Shown here: one piece after another, positions 55,526 through 64,000 of the stretch | Layout of the letters: every line of letters begins with the position of its first letter | How positions within the stretch are numbered: position 1 is the stretch's first letter | Origin: Chrysopilus asiliformis | Lineage: Eukaryota > Arthropoda > Insecta > Diptera > Rhagionidae | Reading direction: 5' to 3' | DNA length: 64,000 nucleotides | Assembly: GCA_964034945.1 (NCBI GenBank) | Contig: OZ035960.1 | Coordinates: 71,350,585-71,414,584 of the forward strand | Notes under the pieces: generated by a model | Told to the model about the DNA's origin: nothing | The model's input: the letters and a program-made list of their open reading frames with translations, nothing else | The model's database searches: none | Made by a program: the position numbers and the translations under genes

Positions 55526-56895
55526 CCCTTCTATTATGTTCAAATAACACACACACATAACATGTTCGGGTCATAAAATGACCCACGTGTATTTATCATA
55601 TAATGCATACAAAATAATCCTAAAATTACAATTTATATAGGTACATAATCTTCGCAATAAGGTTTCTGATGGTGGTCGTGTGACGATGGTCTGGACAAAC
55701 TGCTTTGTTATAAACGTTGCAAGGACCAAAAGTTTTTTTTCCTTGCCGGGAATAAAGAAATCCCATCACTAATACATATATAGCCTTAAATTTCAAACTC
55801 GTCGGCTCGGAGTAAAAAAATCTAGGAAAATTTTAAATTTTCAGCTGATTTTTTACCCGCAGGACAGAATCACAGTAAATACAAAAATCCTGTGACGTTC
55901 GCCTTCCTTTTCTTAGTTGGTGGAGAAGCCGCTGTGGATGATGCCTCTTCGGCACGCAAATTTCTAATGATCTTCAGCTCTTGACATATCGGTCCGTACA
56001 ATAATATATGGGCGAACAAGACTTTCGCCTAACTCTTGCAAGAACTGGCGGCGTTTAAAAAGTTTATTATTGTTCCAGGTCGGATGAATTTCAGTCCATA
56101 ATACATATGCGTTAACAACAAATAAATCAACACGGCGACTGACCAGCGATCGGTTTGCCATCAAAAAAGAATGGGCTTTTCACGGAAAAAATCCGCATAG
56201 TAATCGTTCCTATAAAATATGGGAAAGCGATTATAGGAGTCATTGCACCACTTTGTAGCAAAGACTTCCATAAATATTGGAACTAGTCCTAGTTTTCGTG
56301 GAATCATTACTAGGTATGTAAATAGGGCTGAGAGAAGAATGGACACATTCCAACAAAAGTAGCACCCGTTCCTAGTTTTTAATGGAGACATTCCTATACT
56401 GGGGTGGAATCATTACTATATTATAGAATGGAATCGTTCCCATTGTTTTTAGAAGTGACTCCAATATTATGTAGGACTCAGTCCCACAAAAAAATTGGAA
56501 CGAAGCCTAAGTATTGGCGAACCCATTCCTATGCAAATAGGATTCAGCGAATATGATTTTTTTCTTCGATTATAATTCACATGTGGTTTGCGAAGTCGGA
56601 GTATATATAGCTTGGACCTCGTGAAGCCGGTGAACACAAGAAGGGTGTGGCATTGCATATTATTTGCCATACAAACACACTACGGGTCACGCCATGACCC
56701 GAACGTGTCGTGTGTATACAAAACCTATTGCCGTCTACCTGTGAAAGGTATAACACAAGTGATTGAATTATCATAAAATACGTTACAATTCGTCCCACTG
56801 TTCAAAAGAAATTTGAACTCATGGAATTTTTAATAACGAAAATTTTGGTTTAAAGTTGTTTTGGGTCATGAAATGACCCGAACATAATAGAAGGG
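55526..56895. mobile_element. piggyBac-family element inside Gypsy-2
   Basis: TTAA duplications at 55522-55525 and 56896-56899 flank ends CCCTTCTATTATGTTC (left) and the same sequence read inward at the right. The CCC...GGG ends and TTAA target identify piggyBac. A CA microsatellite interrupts the left end (aaataacacacacacat). The palindrome GGGTCATnnnATGACCC, or one-base variants, occurs at 55568-55584, 56684-56700 and 56863-56879. The 1,370-bp element retains only C-terminal transposase sequence. Confidence 0.9.
55845..56200 (-). pseudogene. piggyBac transposase C-terminal remnant
   Basis: The minus-strand frame 55964-56164 reads SRRVDLFVVNAYVLWTEIHP, then RRQFLQELGESLVRPY, the standard region near the C-terminal end of piggyBac DDE transposases ('N-x-Y-x-x-Y...RR-x-FL-x-x-L'). 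A following stretch encodes SSTAASPPTKKRK, a likely nuclear signal, and then ends before the usual cysteine-rich domain. Sequence 56200-56560, instead of the catalytic core, is a degenerate series of GGAATCATTAC-like motifs. Dead. Confidence 0.75.
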
Positions 56896-56899
56896 TTAA

Positions 56900-58391
56900 T
56901 TCCAACTAGGTATACCCTAAATCGTCTCAATGCATATATTATAGCAAGTGTTTCCAACTCGAAACTATGATATTTAGTCTCGACGTCGGTACATTTTCTG
57001 GAGAAATAGAAGACCGGATGTAGTTTGCCATCCGCTTGCCGCTGCAATAATATCGCGCCAAAGCCTACACTGCTTCCGTCGCAATGCAGCTCTGTTTCGT
57101 TTAATGGACTGTATATCGCCAAAGTAGGTGCCGCTAGTAATAAAGATTTTAATGTCTCAAAAGCTTCTAGCTGCTCTTGTCCAAATTGAAATGGCGTGCC
57201 CTTTTTTAAAATACTTTGCAAAGGCTTTGCGATCATGGAAAAGTTTTTTACAAACTTCCTAAAATAGGAGCATAGGCCTAAAAAACTTTGCACTGCCTTT
57301 TCGGTTTTCGGTAGTGGGAATCTTTCTACAGCTAACAAATTACCTTGATTTGGCCTTATCCCTTTCTCGCAGATATCATATCCTAAGAACTCTATCTTTT
57401 GCATCATGAATTGACATTTTTCTACTTTTAATTCTAAATTATTTTCTTTAACTTTCCCTATAAACTCTTCTAATATTTGGACGTGTTCTTCTATTGTTTT
57501 TGTGGCTATCAGGAAATCGTCGACGTATACGAGTAATTTTCCGCCATCCAATAATTGTTTGAAGATTTGCCTAAGGAATTTAGCGAAAGTTGCTGGTCCA
57601 TTTTTTACCCCGAACGGCATTTTGAGGAACTCATATTGCCCAAAGGGCGTGACAAATGAGGTATATTTGACAGAGGATTCGTCAATATCAACATGATGAA
57701 AGCCACTTTTTAGGTCTATCAACGTGAAATATTTTTTATCTTTTAGCCTATCTAAAATATCCTTGATAAGGGGGAGGGGAAAATTGTCTTTTATCGTTAC
57801 CTTGTTCAAGGCACGAAAGTCTATGCACAAACGTAACTCTTTGTTCCTTTTTTTAACAAGGACCGTCGGCGATGCGTATGGACTGTCACTTTCCCGGATT
57901 ATTTTTCTGTCTAACAAATCGGTAATTATTTTTTTCAGTTCTTCTTGGTGAGTGTATGGCAATCTGCGAGGAGTGGTGTAAAATGGTTCATCTTTCGTCA
58001 ACATAATACGCATCTTGAAATCGTTTTTTTTAAATTCGTTTTGGTTTAGATATGGCTTTGTGCGTTTTAAAATTTCTTGGATTTTAAGTTGTACGTCTAA
58101 AGGCAATTCACTATTAATATTAAGATTATTCGCGAAACATTGATCACTATGTGAAAAGTCGATATATAAAATTTCTTCTTCAAAATTTTCGTCATCGGAA
58201 TAATAATTTTCAGAATTCATACCTTTGTCATCGTTTTGAATTTGACTGCATTCTTCCTGTAACATGATCTGCTCATTTTCTTGCTTATAGCACAATTCCA
58301 GGTTACTAAGGTTAATAAAATCCCGTCCTAAAATAACAGGGTGTTTCATACTCATATTTTTTACAACAAATATATTTAAGAAACCATACAT
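56900..58391 (-). pseudogene. Gypsy-2 reverse transcriptase and RNase H
   Basis: Minus-strand product of about 500 residues: protease C-terminal block HPVILGRDFINLS, then RT with SPYASPTVLVKKRNKELRLC, FTLIDLKSGFHHV, FLKMPFGVKNGPATF and the catalytic box LLVYVDDFLIA (near 57,520), connection FLGYDICEKGI, and RNase H beginning ETELHCDGSSVGFGAILLQR with the second acidic residue in SFELETLAIIYAL. It is cut by piggyBac within RNase H. The first ATG (58391) overlaps the preceding frame; the two are offset, so a frameshift lies at about 58,385. Confidence 0.93.
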
Positions 58392-58882
58392 TTACTTTTA
58401 CCTACAATATTAAGGGGACTACCATTTATTCCGGTAAATTTACTCCTTTCTTCTCGGCCGTGCTGGATCAGGAACGTTGGCAAGTAGTTCTCCTGGATAA
58501 AACTGATCGGTGAGCCGGAATCAACAAGCGTCAAAAAGGTGAATTTTCCACTGTTCCATTCATCGGATGAAAAGTCGAAGTCGATCATGAATTCGAAGTT
58601 TTCTGCTCCCCTCGACATTTGCGCCTGCTGTCTCGTACCCCTTTGCTGCAATCGGAATGGCTGCTGGATGTTCATAACTGCTACTTTTTTGGGGCACTCA
58701 TTCGCAAAATGACCCACTTGGTTACACCTGAAGCAGGTATTTCGTTTCTTCCTTTGTTTTGGACAGGAACTGCTGATATGTCCCCACTCGTTGCAATTAA
58801 AACACTTGTCTCGGGCCCGCTGTATCGCAGGTTTTACACTGGCCAAATTACCACGCAATGACAGAGGAATGGCGTTTTCCAT
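58376..58882 (-). pseudogene. Gypsy-2 nucleocapsid zinc knuckles and protease
   Basis: Two perfect CCHC knuckles, CFNCNEWGHISSSC and CFRCNQVGHFANEC (RNA binding), precede a protease with LVDSGSPISFI (near 58,510). It is in the same frame as gag upstream: only a TAA at 58904-58906 separates them, so that stop is probably a nonsense change or a readthrough site. The frame ends after GKSKCMVS, where an indel shifts to the RT frame. Confidence 0.88.
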
Positions 58883-58903
58883 TTGATTCCGTTTTAACTG
58901 CTC

Positions 58904-59782
58904 TTACCTCTTGCAGGCATTTTTCAGCTCTTGTATATTATTTGCTCCATACAATAGAACTTTGTTTGCCTCTGAATCGGGTATTCCTCTTATTATATAT
59001 TGTATTAGGTCTATTGTCTCAATGTCTGCTAGAGAGGCTAATTCTTGCATCGAAAGAATGTACTGTTGAATCGTTTCATCCTTTGTTTTCTTTCTGCGAC
59101 GCAATTCGTGATGGATATCGGACTTTGTTACTGGTTTACGGAACTCTTTTGTGAGGCCTGATTTTAATTCTTCCCAACATTTAAATGACGCTGAACGAAT
59201 GAACAATTTAGCTGTTCCCGTTAAGAGTCGTTTTGAGTAAATGAACTTTGTTCGGGTGTTCCAATTCAGCATCTCTGCCGATTCCTCAAAACTTTGAATC
59301 CACTTTTCGACAGTAAAGTAGTCATCTCCGCTAAACGTTTGCAATGACTCTTCGACGTCTTTGAAGTTAAAAGATGTTGCTCTCGTGGTAGTTACGTCCG
59401 ACGTAGCGGTCAATTCGGCAATTTGTTGTTTCAGGTTCTCAATTTTCCGTTTCTTTTCTAAGATGTCTTGAAGTTTCTTGAGCTCCGCGTCCAGTGATTG
59501 ATTTTCCGTGTCCCTTTCGCTGCTGCTGGTGCTTTCATCGTCTGTGGTGTCATCTTCGCCTTCAATCAATTTAATGGCCTCCTCTGCGGTTAACTCGCTC
59601 ATCGCGTCCCGCAATCTAGCTTTCAAACTAGCCTTCTGCCCTTTGGTTGGAAGATTCAATTTTTCTAAGGTGTCTTTGAGCACAGCGGTATTTGCTCCAT
59701 CCAGAAATACTTCCAACCGTTCGTTTAATTTTCTCACTTGAATATGAGCTTGCACCTCTGCTTGCTCTTGCTCGTGTCCCAT
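58904..59782 (-). CDS. Gypsy-2 Gag with SAP-like motif
   Basis: ATG 59780-59782 starts a 292-residue frame. Residues about 35-65 contain LKDTLEKLNLPTKGQKASLK followed by ARLRDAM, which matches the SAP motif (a helix-turn-helix for DNA/RNA contact). An acidic stretch (EGEDDTTDDESTSSSERD) and a coiled-coil-like KKLQDILEKKRKIENLKQQI follow. From about residue 140 comes the retrotransposon gag domain (YFTVEKWIQSFEESAEML, ELRRRKKTKDETIQQYI). It stops at TAA 58904 before the zinc knuckles. It forms the particle that holds element RNA. Confidence 0.85.
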   Translation of the reverse strand: MGHEQEQAEVQAHIQVRKLNERLEVFLDGANTAVLKDTLEKLNLPTKGQKASLKARLRDAMSELTAEEAIKLIEGEDDTTDDESTSSSERDTENQSLDAELKKLQDILEKKRKIENLKQQIAELTATSDVTTTRATSFNFKDVEESLQTFSGDDYFTVEKWIQSFEESAEMLNWNTRTKFIYSKRLLTGTAKLFIRSASFKCWEELKSGLTKEFRKPVTKSDIHHELRRRKKTKDETIQQYILSMQELASLADIETIDLIQYIIRGIPDSEANKVLLYGANNIQELKNACKR

Positions 59783-59939
59783 TGTCTAATTCTAACCTTT
59801 GCTTCTAAAGATTACTTACAATGCACTTTACTTTGTCCTTTCCAGAATTCGATCACTTCTGATCTTCACACAAACTTTTGATCACGTCTGATCTTAGCAA
59901 TATATCGTATAGCAAGTAATTTATCCCACTTCTGATAAT

Positions 59940-60108
59940 TATAGGCGATTTAAACCACGGAAAGAAATAAAAAACATAACTTGCTCTTGCGACTCCTTTA
60001 TTCAGAGTGAGCCCATTGGCTCTCGAACCTTGTTACATAATATTGATAGTTTCTAGTATGATTCCGATGGCGCTGTGGTGGCGCGTTAATTCAAACTTGA
60101 CTACTACA
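59940..60108 (-). repeat. Gypsy-2 5' LTR
   Basis: 169 bp, same as 53590-53758 with no difference seen. It is the upstream LTR for the minus-strand element. Followed by GACG and unrelated flank at 60109. Confidence 0.92.
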
Positions 60109-60112
60109 GACG

Positions 60113-60360
60113 ATATTCTTATAACGAAACTGTCGTTGCTAGGTGAAATTTTTTTGTATGACGTTTAAAAATACCAAAAAAGTCTTGGCATTAATTTTTT
60201 GGAAACTTGAAAAAAGGTGTTGTCCTGCGGGACTATCCATCTTAAAAACATTGAAAACTCTGATTGTGTTTTAATTTTTGTAACCAGGGAAATCCAGCCT
60301 GGTAATTGGAGTGTACCGTCATTTTATTTTCAAATTATGAATTGAAAATAAACTAAAAAC
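60113..60360. other. Unassigned stretch
   Basis: Between Gypsy-2 and segment D copy 2. Nothing recognisable; should be the former neighbour of the pogo-like remnant at 53165. Confidence 0.45.
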
Positions 60361-61760
60361 CAAGGTGTCTGTCTCGTAGAGACGGCCAGAAGACGTGGAT
60401 CCGCCTACAACGATCGCCAATAGATATTTAAGTAAGAAATTTTAGTGAAAAGGAAACTAAAGAAACAATATTTGATTGACCGTAATGTTACGTTTACGGG
60501 ATGTGCCTTTCCGTTTGGTGAATTTCGGCATCTTGTACCTAAAAATCAAATTTCACTTGCAACACAACGAACAAATGTTTAATTCTAAAATGTTATAGGG
60601 CATTTTCATAAATATACTCGGAAGTTGCGCAAATTGGACAAAACATTTTCTTCCATCTCCCCGTAATACTTAGTTGTTCAGTAATTTGCGAAAGTAAACT
60701 AACTAAACGAATAACATATAACTGGGTTTATTATTATCAAAATCTTTTGTGTTATTTGCAGAACTTGCATTCATGAAAACGCCCATAGATGAAAAACAAA
60801 TAAAAATCAAAATAAAATAAAATTACACGATAAAAACAACAAAGTAATTTCAAGTTCCAGCAACTAAAATCTTAAACACAATCCTCCGACTCGCACAACT
60901 CGTATACAGAAATTAAAGGAAACACTGGGCAATCAAGAGAAACAATCAAGTAAAATAAATTTCCAGAACCAGAACAACCCATTTAGAGAAGAGAAACAAT
61001 CAAGAGTAAAAGCTTTCACTCAACCTCAACATACTTCGTCGTGTTCTCTTTCCTGTGCCTCTTCCAAATATTCAATACCACAAAGGAAACATAAAAAGAG
61101 TATAAATGTGAAATCTCTACTGCAAGCAACAAACACAGCATAACAGCGGCAGTGAAAATTTAGATTTTGATTCTTAAAAAGATAATTGAACATAGTTTAA
61201 CATAACAAAATACCCTAAACAATGCTTTAAGCTAGAACCTGAATCGTACGTCGATGCGTCCGTCATGCGTGCGTCCGGTTGACAGTTCGATGCGGTGACA
61301 GTTGGGTACGGCAACGAATCTGGAGTTAATTAATTGTTTTGCACTTCTTCTATTAGTTTATCGTCGAAACAATTACTTTCAATTTGTTCCATACTTAAAT
61401 TGCTTAAATCGTAAACAAACTTTTTTGCAAAATGACATTTCCGTGCGTTGCCGCATGTAAAAGTAGAAATTCGACCTACTCTATGCGGTTGCCGCATCGG
61501 AAAACGTATTATTAGGGGAGTACTCATAGCAGCCCGTTGATTCTACTCGAACTGTCAACGTGACGGACGCATGACGGACACATCGACGTACGATTCAGGT
61601 TCTACCTTTAATGTAGGCCGGATCTTATAACACAGTTTCCGTTCGGATGTCACCACAAACTATAGAGTATCATCGATTGCAAATTTGTTATCATGGCAGC
61701 AAGCCGATTTTCTAATTTGTACTCCCATAACCAAAATCCAAGAAGTATCCACGTCAAAAA
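60361..61760. repeat. Dispersed segment D, copy 2
   Basis: Matches 44865-45672 over its length except for about 220 bp of extra sequence (roughly 60850-61080) and a 376-bp MITE (61231-61606). The 25-codon basic block beginning MPKFTKRKG on the minus strand is preserved, then the frame ends early owing to a 2-base difference (caatatttg for caatttg). Confidence 0.8.
61231..61606. mobile_element. MITE with 60-bp TIRs and TTTAA duplication
   Basis: Ends read GCTAGAACCTGAATCGTACG (left) and GGTAGAACCTGAATCGTACG (right, inward), followed by TCGATG and GACGGACGC repeats. TTTAA is at 61226-61230 and 61607-61611. The other copy of segment D has a single TTTAA with no insert, so this is a confirmed insertion. 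A 65-codon minus-strand frame inside (61330-61527) with CGNARKCHFAKKF was not recognised. Confidence 0.93.
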
Positions 61761-62355
61761 TGCGAAAAACTCTACGGCAGCGATTGAGTATTTTATACAA
61801 TATTTTTAATCTAATTCGTTTGGAATCATCCAATTCTACATTTTGTTTCGTGTTCTGTATTAAATACTTTCATTTTTATTCACCCGCAACATTTTTAGCT
61901 AGACGAAACTCTGACATTAGCATTTACCACTACCCTTCATGCCATTCGTTATAAAAATTCGTTTTGGAAGGATCAGTGTTGCAGTGTCATAGTTGAGGGA
62001 TTATTTTATTGGAAGCGATGGAAGCGAGAAACATTTCATATCACTACCGCAAACGTAAACAAACATTTCATGTCAATTCGTATTTATATTTATGGAGAGC
62101 GAATTTCGTTATCGACGAACTTCGGTATGTGTGTCAAGAATGCCAGTGCAGATTTATGTTGCTTATTTTTTCAAATCGAGTTTCATGGTGTTGACTTGGT
62201 TCTCGCTCCATATTTTGTTGTCGTTTGTCTAGCCGTGAACGCTTAGCATCTTCATCTTCGGCTGCTCGCTTTTCATATATTGACTTTACGACGATTACTG
62301 CTGTTTGTAAAAGTCATTTTGTTATCGAGTTGGCATAGTTATTAATAAATCAGTC
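61761..62355. other. Unassigned stretch
   Basis: Contains short plus-strand frames (to 61954, and 62009-62194) with no recognisable similarity. No repeat ends were seen. Confidence 0.4.
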
Positions 62356-62358
62356 ATT

Positions 62359-62554
62359 GGGCGCATTCACGGTACTCAACAGTTGAGAGATTACTCATCA
62401 TAACTACTGATCGGACGCCATTTTTTGTATCGAAAAATTTCTGCGATACTTTTCTGCTCAACCGATGAGTGTGGAATTTTGACGTTTAATGTATCGAGAC
62501 ATTCACGAGAACTCATCGAGATTTACTCAACCGTTGAGTACCGTGAATGCGCCC
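62359..62554. mobile_element. Harbinger-type MITE with ATT duplication
   Basis: GGGCGCATTCACGGTACTCA at the left and its inverse at the right, including an inner CAAC(A/C)GTTGAG palindrome, form TIRs of about 29 bp. ATT is at 62356-62358 and 62555-62557. GGGC ends and a 3-bp A/T target fit PIF/Harbinger. 196 bp, non-coding. Confidence 0.85.
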
Positions 62555-62557
62555 ATT

Positions 62558-62866
62558 GTCATCTTTTATGTTATTGCTTGCTGGTATTTACTATGTGAAA
62601 ATGGGTTTCCCCAAAAGAATCGTATTATTTTCCTTCACATGATTGTTTGGTTTAGATTGGAGGGATGGGAGGTTTTGCAACAAACCTGTCAAACATAGGC
62701 CTATAGTACATCTCCGAAATCGTTTTACACTTAATATGAAAATAATTGTTTTTATTACAAATACAATTGATGAATTCACCCTGTGGCATGTTTTATTCCT
62801 TTTTCTATTTTTCTTCCTAATTTATTTTTTATGTTTTATTTGAATTTATTTTTTTGTTATATATTT
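62558..62866. other. Unassigned AT-rich stretch
   Basis: No gene recognised; the right part is nearly all T-rich. Confidence 0.45.
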
Positions 62867-63013
62867 TGTAACAGCCAGAGTGACGAGATAGTCTTCTTTA
62901 TTTACGTTGATGTTGTGATAGAAGGGGAGGCAAGGTGGCACGTTGGACGTTCGAGGGCTTAGCTCGCCGGACGGGGTTGGTTCTTGCCATTCTCCTCCCA
63001 CCTCTCTGCTACA
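62867..63013 (-). mobile_element. Possible solo LTR
   Basis: On the minus strand the 147-bp piece starts TGTAGCAGAGAGG and ends CTCTGGCTGTTACA, giving TGTA..TACA ends, and has AAATAAAGAAG as a possible polyadenylation signal. It is much more GC-rich than its surroundings. No clear target duplication, so the call is tentative. Confidence 0.35.
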
Positions 63014-63039
63014 AAATAATTTCGTGTCAAAGAACAATA

Positions 63040-64000
63040 AAAAAAAACACTTTAAAAAACAAGTTTTATAACCTTATACACTTTCAAAATGCACTAAAAA
63101 GTAAAAAACAAGTTTAAAGTTTCACAAAAAATGTTTTTATAAATTGCGTGTTGTTGTGAAAATATAAAGTGTGTGACGTTGCTTTTGCTCTTGAATCTGT
63201 AATAGCGGTTTCATACTGTGCAACGCAGCACACTTTATATTTTCACAACAACACGCAATTTATAAAAACATTTTTTGTGAAACTTTAAACTTGTTTTTTA
63301 CTTTTTAGTGCATTTTGAAAGTGTATAAGGTTATAAAACTTGTTTTTTAAAGTGTTTTTTTTATTTTATACTTTTTAGTCTTCAATTAGCCTACCAAAAA
63401 CCTCCAGAAAAGATCTTTCGCGGGAAATTTGAGCAAAAGGAAACTCACGTTATCTTTGCAGGACATTTCGTTATCCTTACAGAATTTTAAATGTCAGAAT
63501 CGGATTCAGCGACCCCAAAAACCCCCTAATGCCATTTTTTCCCGAACAAAATGGGAAAAGGATATGTGCGTCATCCTTACAGGACCTTTCGTTTTGAGTT
63601 TTGAAAATCTAACACCGAATTCGTGATCAGCGACCCCGAAAACCCCCTGATGCCAGTTTTTCCCGGAAAAAATGGGAAAAAGGATATTTGCGTTATCCTT
63701 ACAGGACCTTTCGTTTTGAATTTTGAAAATCTAACACCGAATTCGTGATCAGCGACCCCGAAAACCCCCTGATTCCATTTTTTCCCGGAAAAAATGGGAA
63801 GAGGGATATTTGCGTTATCCTTACAAGACCTTCCGTTTCCAATTTCGAAAATTTAACACCGAATTCGTGATCAGCGACCCCAAAAACCCCCTAATGCCAT
63901 TTTTGCCCGGAAAAAACGGGAAAAAGGATATTTGCGTTATCCTTACAGGACCTTCCGTTTTGAATTTTGAAAATCTAACACCGAATTCGTGATCAGCGAC
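63040..64000 (-). mobile_element. Helitron-like element with mixed minisatellite (partial, runs off window)
   Basis: A palindrome (arms 63040-63174 and 63229-63362, loop of about 55 bp) is followed by TTTTTAGTCTTC, exactly as at the 3' ends of family-B elements, although the palindrome sequence differs except for the AATGCACTAAAAAG motif. The first minisatellite unit (63410-63520) is B-type (GTCAGAATCGGATTCAGCGA); the next four are A-type (ATTCGTGATCAGCGACC). The rest lies beyond the window. Confidence 0.7.

Larger units (their letters stand above)
53590..60108 (-). mobile_element. Gypsy-2: Ty3/Gypsy LTR retrotransposon interrupted by piggyBac
   Basis: Minus-strand order: 5' LTR (59940-60108), short leader, gag (59782-58904 and on), zinc knuckles and protease (58882-58376), RT and RNase H (58391-56900), piggyBac insert (55526-56895), RNase H end and integrase (55520-54094), 3' LTR. 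The LTRs look identical, so insertion is recent, yet the coding region has a stop, two frameshifts and the insert. The primer-binding site next to the LTR (TTATCAGAAGTGGGAT) does not start with TGG and was not assigned to a tRNA. 53759-54093 is AT-rich without a gene. Confidence 0.92.

Noticed and set aside
59900..59939. tRNA-type primer-binding site for Gypsy-2
   Set aside because: The sequence after the 5' LTR lacks the TGG start and matches no tRNA 3' end that I can name.

Overview
The window looks like a piece of an insect (at least arthropod) nuclear genome that consists almost entirely of transposable elements. The base composition is AT-rich. Genes have introns of 50-60 bases with GT..AG ends. 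Nearly every recognisable reading frame is a transposon protein: P-element, PIF/Harbinger, Tc1/mariner, piggyBac, Helitron, Ty3/Gypsy and RNase H-bearing LINE. No conserved host gene, rRNA or tRNA gene was recognised. The species cannot be named from the sequence.

Layout. 1-6.35 kb: two inverted copies of a P-element transposase fragment flank a Helitron (family A) full of 122-bp minisatellite units; the Helitron carries a 5'-truncated LINE. 5.7-21.2 kb: the 3' half of that P-type transposase gene is split into pieces by successive insertions: a Harbinger-type foldback element with MADF-like sequence (6.35-7.68 kb); a pogo-like element (7.88-19.61 kb) that contains a complete LTR-bounded Gypsy element (8.97-19.59 kb), which in turn contains a two-gene Harbinger transposon (11.64-14.62 kb); and a family-B Helitron derivative (19.80-21.08 kb) carrying a solo LTR.

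21.2-33.7 kb is an inverted copy of a segment found in the Gypsy leader, but its middle has been replaced by about 1,470 uninterrupted copies of the octamer GACTGACA (11.8 kb). 33.8-37.5 kb holds a MITE, LINE scraps and a small family-B Helitron between direct repeats. 37.5-44.5 kb is a full-length family-B Helitron encoding a zinc-finger/repeat protein, a peptidase-like plus HUH replication initiator domain, and a PIF1 helicase, broken by two small frame-changing lesions. 44.9-45.7 and 60.4-61.8 kb are copies of one unrecognised repeat. 46.2-53.6 kb holds a terminal-inverted-repeat (TIR) transposon, two family-A Helitrons each carrying a mariner, and MITEs. 53.6-60.1 kb is a second Gypsy element with identical-looking LTRs and an inserted piggyBac. 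The right edge (63.0 kb onward) starts another Helitron-like array that mixes A- and B-type minisatellite units.

The elements do not form a pathway; the useful information is in insertion order, target-site duplications and empty sites, which can be read directly at many junctions. The two strongest targets for follow-up are the pure octamer array with its visible source sequence, and the shared 122-bp minisatellite that links two otherwise different Helitron families.
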